Of a stretch of DNA of 64,000 nucleotides, positions 1 through 11,418 are shown piece after piece. Source of the DNA: Prorocentrum cordatum. Lineage: Eukaryota > Sar > Dinophyceae > Prorocentrales > Prorocentraceae. How positions within the stretch are numbered: position 1 is the stretch's first letter; every line of letters begins with the position of its first letter. The DNA lies in assembly GCA_963575745.1 (NCBI GenBank), contig CAUYUJ010022052.1:2501-66500 (forward strand), read 5' to 3'. Both the position numbers and the translations under genes were made by a program. Under the pieces are notes generated by a model, which made no database searches, had not been told where the DNA came from, and worked only from the letters and a program-made list of their open reading frames with translations.

Positions 1-101
1 CCCGCTCGCTGCGCTTCGCCTTTAAAATCTTGGTCGTATGGCGCCAGGGAGGCGCGATGAGATCGGTTGTCGTCATAGCCGCGGTGTGTTCTGGCCATGG
101 A

Positions 102-332
102 TCAGAGCCCCGAATCATCAGGGGTAACTCGGGTCAGGGCTAACTCGGGTTCGTTTTCGAGATTCCGAACCCGACTTACCCCGGACCCGACTTACCCCGG
201 ATATTTCGGGCGTCCAGAGCCCCGAACCATCAGGGGTAATTCGGGTCAGGGTTATGTCGGGTTCGTTTTTCTGGAACCCAAACCCGAGTTACCCCGGGCC
301 CGAGTTACCCCGGATAACTCGGGCGTCCAAAT
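102..332. repeat. Two tandem copies of a ~115-bp palindrome-rich unit
   Basis: Each copy starts with CAGAGCCCCGAA and ends with TCGGGCGTC (about 102-216 and 217-332). Within each copy GGGGTAACTCGGG is answered by its reverse complement CCCGAGTTACCCC, so each unit can fold back. No coding signal is seen in 1-480. Confidence 0.85.
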
Positions 333-479
333 GGAGACCAGGGCTGATAGGAACCAGGGAATATTGCGGCTCAAAGAGCTCAGAAGGGGTCTCTGCCGTC
401 ATGGGGCCCAGGGGCTTGGAGCCCCCATTTTAGGCGAGGGGTAATGTTGTCGATGCGGCTCCAGGGGGTCATGAGACCC

Positions 480-1765
480 ACAGGGTTCACAGGGCTCATG
501 GGGCTCGTTGGGGTCATGGGACTGCTTGTGCACATCGGGCACGGGGCTCATAACGCTGAGTGGCGTTTACAAAGGTCATGGGGGTCATAGGAGGCTCATG
601 GTCCTGGGGCGCCTTGGAGTCATCAGCTCGCGGGGGCCATTGGGGTCATACAGCTCGCAATGCTCCTGGGGGCCATCGAGCCCAGAGCGCTAACAGAGCG
701 CGTAGGCCTCGTAGGGCTCATGGGGCCGATTGGGGTGAAGGGGCAAGTCGGGGCCATAGGGCTCATAGGGCCCATAGGCCGTAGACGGCTCACTGGGCTC
801 GTAGGGCTCAGAAGGGGATTCTCATGGGTCTCGCAAGGCTTTACGACTCCTAGTGCTGAGGGGGTTCTAGGGCTCATAGGGCGCATAGGCTTCACAGGGG
901 TCATCGCGCTCATGTGATATCATGGAGGGTCGGGGGCGGAGGGGTATGGAGCTCGGCTCATTGAGTTCATGGGACTCCTGAGGCTCGTGAGCTCATGAAG
1001 CTCATGGAGCTTCTGGTGCTCATAGGTCTCAAAGGGCTCATCAGGCTCATGGAGCTCGGAGAGCTCATGGGCTCGTAGGGCTCTTAAGGCTCATTTGGGC
1101 ACCCAGGGCTCATTGGAGTAATACTGCTCGTGGGGGTCATAGGGCTCATGGGGCCCATAGGGCTCACAGAGCTCATAGGGTTCATAGGGCTTATACGGCT
1201 CATGGGCTCGTAGGACTTAAAGGGCTCATTAGGCTCATAGGGGTCCTGGGCCCCATAGAGCCCATAGGGCTCATGAAGCTCATAGGGCCCATGCGGCTCA
1301 TGGGCTCATAGTGTTCATGTGGCCAATGGGGTCCATCGGGCCCATCGGGCTCATAGGACCTAAGGGCTCATAGGGCTCATAGGGCTCACAAGGCTCATAG
1401 GGCTCATAGGGCTCATAGGGCCCATAAGGCTCATCGTGCTCATGGGGCTCAGAGGGCTCTTAGGGCTCATAGGGCTCATAAGGCTCATAGGGCTCATGTG
1501 GCTCATAGGGCTCATGGGCTCATAGGGATCATCGGGCTTTCAGGGCTCACAGGGCTCATAGGGCTCATAGGGCTCATAGGTCTCATAGGGCTCATAGGGG
1601 TCATCGGGCTCATGCGGCTCATCGGGCTCATGGGCTCATAGGGGTCATAGGGCTCAGAGGGCTCATAGGGCTCATAAAGCTCGTCGGGCTCATCGGGCTC
1701 ATAGGGTGCATAGGGCTCATAAGGCTCATAAGGCTCATAGGGCTCATGGGACTCATGCGGCTTCG
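480..1765. repeat. Degenerate 9-bp satellite array, unit GGGCTCATA
   Basis: Over a kilobase of back-to-back 9-mers close to GGGCTCATA (variants GGGCTCATG, GGGCTCGTA, GGGCCCATA). Because the period is a multiple of three, it stays open as Gly-Leu-Met/Ile on one strand and Ser-Pro-Met on the other; these open frames are artefacts. The same array resumes at 3,118. Confidence 0.95.
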
Positions 1766-2059
1766 GCTTCCTCGGCTCGCGCGACTGATTGGACGAAGTC
1801 GCCGGTGGATGTTTTTTTGGGCACCCGTGTGTTGCATGCAACGGTGGGGCAGTCGGATGTGACGTAGTGCCTGGTTCTTTCTTGGCAGCTCTGCACGGCC
1901 GAATCCCGCGTGCGAGTGGGGTCGGCCCGGGCACTCACCTGGAGTAGGGGCGCTCGCGGACCGCCATCTTCGTCACGGCCGTGCTCTTCTTCGGCCTCGC
2001 ATTCCCTGCCGCCGTGCTCTTCGTGGCCTTCGTGGTCTTCGCGTCGCCAGTGATGACGG
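1766..2059. other. Unassigned spacer between array and ORF
   Basis: Non-repetitive GC-rich DNA downstream of the minus-strand ORF at 2,060-3,049; it could hold its 3' UTR or another exon. I see no gene. Confidence 0.4.
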
Positions 2060-3049
2060 TTAATGGGGTCGTCGCCGCAGGGTGATGATGCTCGGGTGCA
2101 GGGAGGCGTATTTCATGATGGCCTGCACGGCGGCCTTGTGCATGTTGCTGGCAACCTTCGCGTGGACATTGGTCAGGTCATTGATGGTGAACCTCGCGCC
2201 TTGGAGGGTCGTTCCTGTCCGCTGGATCCGAACGCGATTCGTGAGCACCTCGTCGGTAGCTTGCCACGCAGCTTTGTTTTCCTGAGTTGGAACTTCCACC
2301 TTCGCCTTCAAGAACGCCTGGTCGAGCAGAGCAACTGCGTGGTCGGCCACGTGCTTGTGGGAGGTTGCTGCGTCTGGAGGCGTTGTCCCGCACGTCGTCT
2401 TGACGAAGCTCCAGCTGATGTTGAAGAACGGGTTCGTGTTCGACCCTGGCGGCAGCAAGCTATCTGTGGCGGTCACGGTGCCGCGGGGGGCGTCGGGCAG
2501 GGCCATGGTGTCTTTCGGGTGGTTCGCGAGAGTCGACAAACCGTGGTTGCATGCAGGCTTGCCAGCCCGGACGCTCGCCATGTCGGCGATGACGAGCCTC
2601 GCGCCAGCGATCTTCAGGGCACCGACGTCGTTGGATTCGAGAGACATCATGCCCGCTGGTGTAGCGCACTCACGGCAGAGGTGTTCTCGCTTGTGAAGCT
2701 GGTTGGTGGCGAAGTCTCCCCTGGGTCTTGCTTCGCCGCGTCGTGCACAGGTGAGCGTGGAAGCAGGTGTCGTGCACGACTGGCATTTCCGCGCGCGTGC
2801 AGGCGCAGCTCGTTGAGCGTTGGAGAAAGTATATCGTGACTTTGCAATGCCGCCGCTGGAGCACGTGAGCGGTGGGAGGGCGGCTGTTGGGTTTGAGCGG
2901 CGCACTCTCGGCACTTCAGATCTCCAGTGCGCTTTCTCCTGCTGGCGGACGCCGCAGACGGAGCATGTCGGCGTAGCCGCTGCCAGCTTTCCGCGCCGTC
3001 CGGCTGGTGGGGGTGCGGAGCTGGGAGCAGAGCTCATAGCTTGAGCCAT
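2060..3049 (-). CDS. Hypothetical Cys-rich (Stc1-like?) protein, 329 aa
   Basis: I do not recognise this protein by name, but it looks truly coding: mixed composition and an ATG start between two halves of a satellite. The N-terminal 130 residues hold repeated cysteine pairs: CSVC near residue 29, KCQSC near 89 and HLCREC near 121, with intervening F-S/T-x-x-Q stretches. That spacing (CxxC, then F-x-x-x-Q, then CxxC) resembles tandem treble-clef or Stc1-like zinc modules in which some ligands are missing (for example CSSG instead of CxxC). The C-terminal 180 residues are soluble and mixed, with a helical stretch near the end (NLTNVHAKVASNMHKAAVQA). A single uninterrupted frame is unusual beside the disrupted genes elsewhere in the window. 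It could also be the last exon of a longer gene. Confidence 0.6.
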   Translation of the reverse strand: MAQAMSSAPSSAPPPAGRRGKLAAATPTCSVCGVRQQEKAHWRSEVPRVRRSNPTAALPPLTCSSGGIAKSRYTFSNAQRAAPARARKCQSCTTPASTLTCARRGEARPRGDFATNQLHKREHLCRECATPAGMMSLESNDVGALKIAGARLVIADMASVRAGKPACNHGLSTLANHPKDTMALPDAPRGTVTATDSLLPPGSNTNPFFNISWSFVKTTCGTTPPDAATSHKHVADHAVALLDQAFLKAKVEVPTQENKAAWQATDEVLTNRVRIQRTGTTLQGARFTINDLTNVHAKVASNMHKAAVQAIMKYASLHPSIITLRRRPH

Positions 3050-3117
3050 ACAGGCTGCGGAGTGCGCGCGGGGCGCTGGGGTCCTTTGGTGCGCGTGGGT
3101 CTCGTGGGGTCCACGAA

Positions 3118-4460
3118 GTGGTGCTCATAGGGCTCTCAGGGCCCGATGGCTTCATAGGGCTCGTAGGGCCTATAGGGCCCCTAGGGCTCATGGGGCTCAT
3201 AGGGTTCATGGGGCTCATCAGGCTCATGACGCTCATGGGGCTGATGCGGCTCATGGGGGTCGTAGGGCTCACAGGGCTCATGGGGCTCAGAGGCTTCATA
3301 GGGCCCGTAGGGCTCATAGAGCTCATAGGGCTCATTGGGCTCATAGAGCTCATGGGGCTTTCATGGGGCCCCCAGGGCTCACGGGACCCATAGGTCCCGT
3401 CCGGCCCATCGGGCTCATGAGGCTCATCGGGCTCACATGGCTCAGAGGGCTCATGGGGGCCATGGGGCTCGTGAGCACGTAGGGCTCGTGGGGCTCGCAG
3501 GACTCACAGGGCTTACATTGGTCGTAGGGCTCATAGGGCGAATCGGGCTCATAGGGCTCAGATGGCTCATGAGGCCTATTGGGCTCAATGGTTCATGCGG
3601 CTCATGGGGCTGGTAGGGCCCACGGACTCAATGAACTCATAGGGCTCGTCGGGCCCATGGGACCCATAGGGCTCATAGGGTTCATGGGCTCATAGGGTTC
3701 ATTGGGGCCACGGGGTTCATGAAACCCATGGGGCTCATAGGGCGTGCAGGGCCACTAGGGCTCATGGGGCTCATGGGGCCCATAGGGCTCATGGGGCTCA
3801 TAGTGCTCATAGGGCTCGTAGGGCTCATGGGGCTAATAGCGCTCATATTGGCTCATAGCGCTCGTGGGGCTCAGTGGCCCCATAGGGCTCGTAGGGCTCA
3901 GGGGGCCCTTTAGGCTCATAGGGCTCATGTGGCTCATGCGGCTCATGGGCGGTCGTGGGGCTCACAAAGCTCAGGAGGCTCATGGGGCCCATAGGGCCCG
4001 TGGGGCTCAGCAGGCTCATAGGGCTCATAGGGCTCATGGGGCTCATAGCGCTCATGGGGCCCATCGGGCTCATAGGGCCCAGAGGGCCCGCGGGGCGCAT
4101 GAGGCTCATAGGGCCCATAGGGTTCATAGGGCTCACGGGGCCATGGGGCTCGTAAGGCTCGCAGGGCTTATAGGGCTCGTGGGGCTTAAAGGGCCCATAC
4201 TGGGTTATAGGGGTCATTGGGCTCATAGGGCTAGTAGGGCTCATGGGGCTCATGCGGCTCGCGGGGCGCGTGGGGCTCACGGGGCTCAATGCACTCATAG
4301 GGCTCGTGAGCCCATAGGGCTCCTAGGGCTATAGGGCTCATAGGGCTAGTTGGGCTCATGGGGGACATGGGCCTCATAGAGCCCATGGGTTTCACAGGGC
4401 TCATAGGGCGAATAGGGCTTATAGGACCAATAGGGCTCATTGAGCTCATAGGGCCCATCC
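3118..4460. repeat. Second block of the GGGCTCATA 9-bp satellite
   Basis: Same unit and same orientation as 480-1,765, so the ORF at 2,060-3,049 sits inside, or was inserted into, one satellite domain. Variants such as GGGCCCATA and GGGCTCGTG are mixed throughout. Confidence 0.95.
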
Positions 4461-4493
4461 TCCTCGTCATGCTCCTCTCCGTCTTCCCCATCC

Positions 4494-4600
4494 GCCTCCT
4501 CCTCCTCCTCCTCCTCCTCCTCGATGTTTTTTTTCTCTACGCTCGTCTCCTCGATGTCTTTTTCCTCCTCCTCCTCTTTTTTGTTTCGTGTCCGCCTGCT
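4494..4600. repeat. (CTC)n-rich tract
   Basis: Runs of CTCCTC broken by TTTTTTTC segments; the first of many such tracts in the window. Confidence 0.85.
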
Positions 4601-4758
4601 CCTGCACTCCCGCCGCCCCTTCGTCTGGCGCCGCTGGCCGGCGGGGCGCTGTCATTGCAGTTTTTTTGGGGGGAGAGGAAGACGAGGAGGAGGATGTGGG
4701 TGAAGATGGGAGATAGGTTTTTGGTGAGCGCGGCGGAGGGGAGGACCAGTTGAGGAAG

Positions 4759-5733
4759 CTACTCAGGAAACCCCAAGGGGACAGCGTGGTCGATGGGAGG
4801 CCGCGGCGCCCGAGGGCGCAAACAGAGGGCCATGCTGAGGTCGGCCAGCGTCAGTGGCGGGACCTCGCCGAGCGTGGAGCTGACGTAGGTGATCGCTCGG
4901 ACTGCGTCGTTGTACCCTTGTACCCGACCATTCCGACCTCGGCGGCGCCGTCGGCGGCCCCCGGGGGGAGCTCGCTGATGACGCCCCAGTCCGGCATGCT
5001 CCACGCGCAGCGGCCGTCGCGGCGGAACGCGCGGAGAGAGCTGTGGAACCGTGCGCCCCCGAAGGTATTTGCACCCAGCGTGGAGGTGCATGAGTTCCGG
5101 TTTCCGCGACTCCAGCAGTTCGTGGAGGACGTTGGGGGCCCAGTCGGCAGGCGGCGTCGCGGTGAATTTGTCCACGAAGTGGTGCGCGGCAGCCATGCTG
5201 GCGCCATCCTCGACGAGCTCCTGCAGCACGGCCAACCCGCTGACAGGGCGGCGGGTATCGAACCGCGACTCCCGGGGCTTGAAGCGCTGACTCAAGTGGT
5301 GAACCACGCCCGCGGCGCTCCGCATCCTTAAGGCGGCGGCGCCGCGGGAGGAGAGCCATTTCGCGAAGGCGAACGCCACGCGGCGCCGAGGCGCCACGTG
5401 CATGAGCGCAAGCCATCCGAAAATGTCAGCGTCGTGCTCCAGCACGGAGGCCAGACCAGCCTCTGCGTCAAAGAATGCCATGGCGCCTGCCCGCTCGGAG
5501 ATGCGCGACCACGCGGGGGCAGGCAGTGCAGCGCCCGCGGACAGAGGCGCGGCGAAGTCCACGAACGCGGCAGGGGGCTGCCGGGAAGCGCGCTCGTTTG
5601 AGAGGACGTCGCCGTTGTGGACTGCCCTGGGCGCCGCATTCGGCGCCGGATCCGGTGGGGGTGCCACAGGGTCACGGGCAGCTGGGGCTGCCAGAAAAGC
5701 TCGGTCTTCGTGGGCGTCGGCGTCGAGCATCAC
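4759..5733 (-). CDS. Hypothetical protein, probably with two compensating indels
   Basis: A 324-codon frame whose first ~215 residues (for example FFDAEAGLASVLEHDADIFG, ending LMHLHAGCKYLRG) and last ~50 residues (AVRAITYVSSTLGEVPPLTL) read like real protein. Between about 5,060 and 4,905 this frame turns into Arg/Pro/Gly-rich text, while another minus-strand frame reads better there (ARFHSSLRAFRRDGRC and DWGVISELPPGAADGAAEVG). The simplest reading is one indel in a G-run near 5,060 and a second near 4,905 that restores frame. No family recognised. It lies downstream of the 9-bp satellite and has no iteron near it. Confidence 0.5.
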   Translation of the reverse strand: MMLDADAHEDRAFLAAPAARDPVAPPPDPAPNAAPRAVHNGDVLSNERASRQPPAAFVDFAAPLSAGAALPAPAWSRISERAGAMAFFDAEAGLASVLEHDADIFGWLALMHVAPRRRVAFAFAKWLSSRGAAALRMRSAAGVVHHLSQRFKPRESRFDTRRPVSGLAVLQELVEDGASMAAAHHFVDKFTATPPADWAPNVLHELLESRKPELMHLHAGCKYLRGRTVPQLSPRVPPRRPLRVEHAGLGRHQRAPPGGRRRRRRGRNGRVQGYNDAVRAITYVSSTLGEVPPLTLADLSMALCLRPRAPRPPIDHAVPLGFPE

Positions 5734-6600
5734 TTATAGCTGGGCGACCTCCGCCCGCAGGCGGTGGATCCCAGTCAAGGCGAAAGACGGGCCCAAAAGG
5801 GCCCCTTCGGCAGCCAAGGGCGCCCACCTCGGGACCAATCGGGTGAGGAGGGCGGCGCGTTTGCCGCGAAGGGGCAGGCCGAGTGCCCCGCGCGGCGCGG
5901 CAAAGCCAGCCCAGAACGCCGTGAAGATGCAATCGTCGAAAGGGACATCCTGGGTGGGAGTGGTGGCTCGGTGCTGCCGCTTTTCCGCCGTGGGGTGGCG
6001 GAGACAGGAAGCGCTGTCAAGCGGGGGCCGAAGGCGCCTGGAGCCAAAATGGAGACAGGGAAGAGGTTGCAGGAGTGGGAAGTGGAGAGAAGGAGCGGAG
6101 GAGGCAGGGAGGGACACAAAGGGCAGGATGGGTCACGAAAGACATAGGGGGGAAGGTCAGAGGCGTCGTCGATGGGGATGAAGGGATATGGCGCTGCGGC
6201 GCAAGAAATAGTAGCAACGAGCTCGCTAGAATGAATGAATGTTGTTCGTTGACTGCTGCCGTGGGCGACCAACATCGGCTCAGAACCGGTACTCGATGCC
6301 AGATCGACTTTGGACGGGTGGCCCGAGAACGGTCCCGAGAGGCAGAAACGTCGAGAACTGTATCGTGGGGTTTGGATGGTGGGTTTTCCTCCTTCTCGTC
6401 CAGCCTCTTCCTGTTTCCCTCCTCCTCCCCCCTTCGACCTCCTTGCTCCTTCTCCTTTCCGTGTGTGCCTCTCCCCCAGGAGAGCGGTCTTCACCTCAGG
6501 CTCTGAGTGGCGGATTCGCAGTGGGGCACCTTCGGCCGTCTTGTGGCCCTCATGGGGCCTTGTGGTCCGTCTTCTTGGGAGGATCCGCAGAACGCCACGT
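5734..6600. other. No gene seen
   Basis: Overlapping open frames here lack consistent protein character and appear to be GC-driven. No repeat family of the window is evident. Confidence 0.4.
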
Positions 6601-6639
6601 CACCACATGTGTGCCGAATGTCCCCGCACATGGACCGCA

Positions 6640-6755
6640 CCCACAGGGAGCTCCACCGATGGTGAAGAGCCAACGTGCGCATGCTGCCTCACCGTTCCAC
6701 CGACGGTGAAGAGCCAACGTGTGCATGCCGCCGTACCGTCCATGGCGGCACACTG
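6640..6755. repeat. Short tandem duplication (~52 bp, two copies)
   Basis: The phrase CGGTGAAGAGCCAACGTG (first copy GATGGTGAAG...) followed by CGCATGCTGCC or TGCATGCCGCC occurs twice in succession. Confidence 0.75.
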
Positions 6756-6859
6756 GTGATCTGGATTATGAGTTGGGGGGCCCGTCGGGGTCTCGCGGCG
6801 CGTGGGGGTGAGAGTTCTGGAGGTGTTAGGGTTCCCAGGCCTCACAGGGCTCATGGGGC

Positions 6860-7430
6860 ACCATGAGGCACCATAGTGCTCGTAGGGCTTGTGGGGCCGA
6901 CAGGCCTCATATGGCTGATAGGGGTATGGCCTCTCGGGGCTCTCGTGGGGCTCCTTTTGAGGCTCTTTTGGGCTGTCTGGTGGCCCTCCTGGGCCGTCCT
7001 GGGGGGCTTGGGCCGTCTTGGGGCCCTCTGGGTTTTTCTTGGAGGCCTCCTGCAGCCTTCTTGGGGCTCTCTGGGAAGCCTTTTGGTGCTTTTGGGGGCC
7101 GTCTTGGGGCTCTCTTGGGTTGTTTTGGAGCCCTTTTGAGTTGTCTTGGGGCTCCCTCGGGGACTTCTTAAGCCGTCCTGGTGCGATCTTGGGGGCCTCT
7201 TGGGCCGTCGTGGACGCGGTGAAGGCCAAAGAAGCGGATATGCAAAAAATGCACGTTTCCCGAAGGAAATGGGACGATTTTAGCCTCTTGGGAGTTTTCT
7301 TGGGGGCCTCTTGGGGTGTGTTTTGAGAGCATCTTGGGCCGTCTTGAAGCCACCTTGAGGCCTCTTTGAGCGCTCATGAGCCGTTCCGGAGCAGTCTTGG
7401 GCCGCCTTCAGGGGCTTTGCGGGACCGTCC
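6860..7430. repeat. Degenerate G/T-rich short-period repeat
   Basis: Irregular reiteration of phrases such as GGGCCGTCTTGGGG and CTCTTGGG at 15-30 bp spacing. No coding feature supported. Confidence 0.5.
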
Positions 7431-7792
7431 AGGGATGGCCGGGAAAGGCTCCCGAAACCGAAATTCGAATTTGACGTCGGTGGGAGCGCCCAGGGCCGAA
7501 TTGATGTACGGGGGGGGGGTCAGGGGGGGTTTTCCGTTACAAGAATATTCGAAGAGGAATATAGAGAGAACCCTCCCCGGCGCCTCGCGCGCGTGGTGGC
7601 GGTGCCGTCCTTTCGTTGTTTCTCGGATGAGGCCTGCACCCTGAGCCGCCGAGCCGGCTCTTTGCCATGCACGGGGCCCGGCGAGAGCCCCCCGAGGCCG
7701 CCAACGGCGGACAGCCTCCGTATTGGTTTGATTTTCTACCCAGACATTTCCGACACTATGATGGGTGATGCGCGGCCACAGATGATGAGCCT

Positions 7793-7987
7793 GTTTTCCA
7801 CCACCACCACCACCATAAGGCTGAGGGTGAGGGGGTCCTCCTCCTCATCCTCCTCCTCATCCTCCACCTTCTCCCCGTCCTCCTCCCCCCCCTCCTCCTC
7901 CTCCTCCTCCTCCTCCTTCTCCTCCTCCTCCTCCTCGTCCTGCACCTCCTTCCCCCTCCAACTCATGGTGGTGGTGGTGGAAAGCAG
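7793..7987. repeat. Inverted repeat enclosing a (CTC)n tract
   Basis: TTTTCCACCACCACCACC at the left is answered by GGTGGTGGTGGTGGAAA at the right, with about 150 bp of CTC microsatellite between. It could be a small fold-back element or a chance pairing of two trinucleotide runs. Confidence 0.6.
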
Positions 7988-8204
7988 GCCCATCAACAGA
8001 AGTCCCGACCACTTCTCCGGGGACAGTGTCTCGCTCGGCTGAGTTTTTGGTGGCCCCGCGGGGTCCGCCAGACAGGCCCCAGAGGCCGAGGTCGAGGCAA
8101 GCATCGCACGGATTGAATAACAACAGGGAAACCCAATCCGTGGATTGTTTGAAAATTCTACAATCAGTGCTTGCAGCAATAAAGGGGTCCTAGCGGACGT
8201 TGAA

Positions 8205-9660
8205 GGATTTGGCGAAAGTTCCCTGCCGATTTTGGTGGCAGGCTGGGTTCCCGGGTTCCCGGGTTCCCGATTCTGGGTTACCGGGTTACCGGTTCTGGGT
8301 TCCGGGCCGATTTCGGAGCGCGGCGAGGTTCCCGGGTTCCCGGGTTCCTGGTCGATCTTCTTATCGACGGTCTCACCATCGATCTCATGAATTACCGACT
8401 TCTCAATCGATCTCACCATCGGTCTCACAATCGATCTCACTATCAATATCACAAGCGATCTCATTACACCTGAGAAAACCCAATCAGAGGATGATTATAA
8501 CATTGATACTATGGATCTTGAGATCGATTGTGAGATCGATAATGAGATCGATAGTGACATCGATAGTGAGGACGATTGTAAGGTCGATCGTGAGACCGAG
8601 AGTGAAATCGATTCAATGAGATCGATAGTGAGATCGATCGCGAGATCGTTCATGCGATCTCTAGTTCCCCAATCAGTGCTTGCACTGATGGGGTCATAGC
8701 AGATGTTGAAAGATTTGGCGAACATTCCCCGCCGATTTTGGTGGCATGCTTGGTTCCCGGGTTCCCGTGTTCCTGGTTCCGGGTTACCGGGTTCCCAGTT
8801 CCCGGTTCCGGGCCGCGATTTCGGAGGGCGGCGAGGTTCCCTGGTTCCCGGGTTCCTGGTCGATCTTCTTATCGATTGGTCTCACCATCGATCTCAGTAC
8901 CGACTTCTCGATCGATTTCACCATCGATCTCACAATCGATCTCATTATCAATCTCACAAGCGATCTCACTACACCCGAGAAAACCCAATCAGTTGATGAT
9001 TTGAAAATTGATACTATGGATCTTGAGATCGATTGTGAGATCGATAATGAGATCGATAGTGACATCGATAGTGAGGACGATTGTAAGGTCGATCGTGAGA
9101 CCGAGAGTGACATCGATTCAATGAGATCGATAGTGAGATCGATCGCGAGATCGTTCGTGCGATCTCTAGTGAGATCGCTTGTGATATTGATAGTGAGATC
9201 GACTGTGACATCGGTGGTGAGATCGATCGAGAAGTCGGTAATGAGATGGATGGTGAGACCGATCGATAAGAAGATCGCACAGGAACCCGGGAACCGGGGA
9301 ACCTCGCCGCCCTCCTAAATCGGCCTGGAACCGGGAACCGGGAACCCGGGATCCCGGAACAGGGAACCCGGGAACCCAGGAACCCAGCCTGCCACCAAAA
9401 TCGGCGGGGAATGTTCGCCAAATCTTTCAACATCTGCTATGACCCCATCAGTGCAAGCACTGATTGGGGAACTAGAGATCGCATGAACGATCTCGCGATC
9501 GATCTCACTATCGATCTCATTGAATCGATTTCACTCTCGGTCTCACGATCGACCTTACAATCGTCCTCACTATCGATGTCACTATCGATCTCATTATCGA
9601 TCTCACAATCGATCTCAAGATCCATAGTATCAATTTTCAAATCATCCACTGATTGTGGTT
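8205..9660. repeat. ~0.5-kb tandem repeat plus inverted copy: palindrome of 12-bp GATCGAT satellite
   Basis: One ~500-bp unit runs 8,208-8,702 and again from 8,706. It consists of TTTGGCGAA...GCCGATTTTGGTGGCA, then a TTCCCGGG-rich part, then GAGATCGATNNT 12-mers. From 9,170 to 9,640 it returns as reverse complement. Paired positions add to about 18,137 (8,511 with 9,626; 8,706 with 9,431), giving arms of ~465 bp around a ~200-bp spacer centred near 9,068. The 12-bp unit is divisible by three and keeps frames open (Glu-Ile-Asp and Ser-Ile-Ser readings); these are not genes. Confidence 0.9.
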
Positions 9661-10599
9661 TTCTCAGGTGTGTTTAGTGATATGGATGTTGAGATCGATT
9701 GCGAGATCGATCGTGAGATCGATAGTGAGATCGATTGCGAAATTGATTGTAAGATCGATGATGAGATCGATGGCGAGGTCGAAGATGGATAGTGAGATCG
9801 ATCATGAGATCCATGGTGAGCTCGAGCGTTGGAGCCCAAGATCGGCCCAGCACCGGCACCACCCGGAACCCGGGAGCCTGGGATCCGGGAACCCGGGGAG
9901 GCCGGCCGGCCATCGGCATCGGCCCGGGACTGTTGCCAGATCTTTCCCGGGAGCGGAAAAGAGGGGGGTGATGACTAGGGGGGGGGGATTTCATGGCGCG
10001 GGCCATGATTTTTCCTCAGATTTCATGGCGCCTCTTCTTATTTCGTTACGTCCCTGGGGCCCCCCACTGGGCCGCGCACATGCCGCCGGTCATGATTTGC
10101 ACCCCCCCCCCTCTTGGACACCCCCCTCTTGGCCGCTCCCGACTTTAGATATCCGCTACAATCAGAGCGTAAATTACCTACCCCGCTTCCGCTTCCAGGG
10201 ACAACCAAGTCATACCACGCGCCTCCTCGTCGAGCGGCCTGACCAGTACAGGCCGTAGTTTGGCATCGCTTGGTATCTCTTGGAGCAAATATAATGAGGA
10301 CCCCTTCATTGCAAGCATGGCTGGCAGCGTATGGTCCAGATCCACCAGCGCATGAGATTGTGCAGAGCGTGCGTGGCGCCCCGCGTTCTGCACGCCTCCA
10401 GCACGTGGGCGCCCTGGGAACCTTGGAGGTCTACAGGGGAGAAGGCGACCCCCCGCCTGCCCCCCCCCCCCCCGCAGCGCTTCCCGCTCGCCGGCGACGC
10501 GCCCGGGCACGCCGCCGCGCCGCCGAGCTGGCAGTCCAAGCTGTCGGAGCGGCTGGCGCACGAGAAATGGGCGCTCGCCCCGGATGGGGGGGCAGGAGT
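9660..10599. other. Satellite tail, then GC-rich DNA without clear gene
   Basis: GAGATCGAT 12-mers continue to about 9,830, followed by CCCGGGAACC-type repeats to 9,960. From 10,000 to 10,600 there are overlapping frames but none with convincing protein character; a poly-C run lies at 10,457. Confidence 0.5.
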
Positions 10600-10790
10600 C
10601 TCGCGAGGCCCTCGAGTCACGACAACAATCAAGTCGGAGGGTTCTTCGCTGTTTTCAGCCTCTGGGCCCTCACCGGGCCCCGGGACCGTCAACAAAACGG
10701 CTCGGGATGAAGAACCGGTCCCGGGGAATGTGTCCAGGGGGGTGTTGCGTCACGGAAAAATCATGACGCCAGGGGGTCTGGGGAGGAGGA
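10600..10790. repeat. Dispersed repeat R2, copy 1
   Basis: About 190 bp beginning CTCGAGTCACGAC and containing GGGCCCCGGGACCGTCA, AAGAACCGGTCCCGGGGAA and AAAAATCATGACGCCAGGGG in that order. The same ordered phrases recur at 50,928-51,078 and 61,111-61,302. Confidence 0.8.
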
Positions 10791-10820
10791 TCAGGGGCGA
10801 CGACAGGGGGTGGATAGGCT

Positions 10821-10969
10821 TAAATCGGGCCTGTCCCATATCCAAAAGTAGTAATGAAAAATAGTCGGGGGACGATTGTTTGTGTATTTTTGAGCATCTT
10901 GGAGCATTTTTGGGGTATTTCTCATTCTGCGCCCAAGGCCCCACTGTAAGGGGACACGCCCGACCTAAG
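10821..10969. mobile_element. MITE-like repeat R1, copy 1
   Basis: Starts AAATCGGGCCTGTCCC and ends GGGGACACGCCCGACCTAAG, which are near reverse complements. The core GTCGGGGGACGATTGTTTG is shared with the other R1 copies at 44,836, 52,980, 55,674, 57,086 and 61,095. No ORF. Confidence 0.8.
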
Positions 10970-11418
10970 GATAGGCACGGGGGGGATGCATCGACCCCCA
11001 GGCTCCCAGTCATCGCCGAGTACGGGCCCGTCAGCCCCAGCGCGCCCAGGAAGGTGCGGAGACCCACTATGGCGGGGGCCTCTCGGCGATGCCTCCCCGC
11101 TGTGCCAGTCCCTCCCCGTCGTTGTCCCTCCGAGGAGGAGGGCCCGGACCTCCAAGGTGGTGATGCAACCAAGGCGGTGTTTGTCGCAGGTTTGGGCCAG
11201 TCCTGGGGAGCGGGTCCAGACGAGGGAGGCGGATCGGAGGAGGAGGTGGAGGCGGAGGAGGGTGATCACAGGAGGACGAGGTGCCGATGCTGCCACAACT
11301 CTGGCTCGTTCTCGCCTCGTTGGGCCTCTGGCGGCCTCGTCGTCGCACCGTCTGGATTCGCCTTGAACCTTGAAATTCCGGTCAGAACGCATCCCAGGAG
11401 GGGGTTTCCCCGGCGTAG

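Noticed and set aside
480-4460. Long open frames of Gly-Leu-Met/Ile or Ser-Pro-Met repeats
   Set aside because: They are translations of a 9-bp satellite; period divisible by three keeps every frame open.
8500-9300. Acidic Glu-Ile-Asp repeat protein
   Set aside because: Product of the 12-bp GATCGAT satellite read in frame; the inverted copy gives equally open frames.
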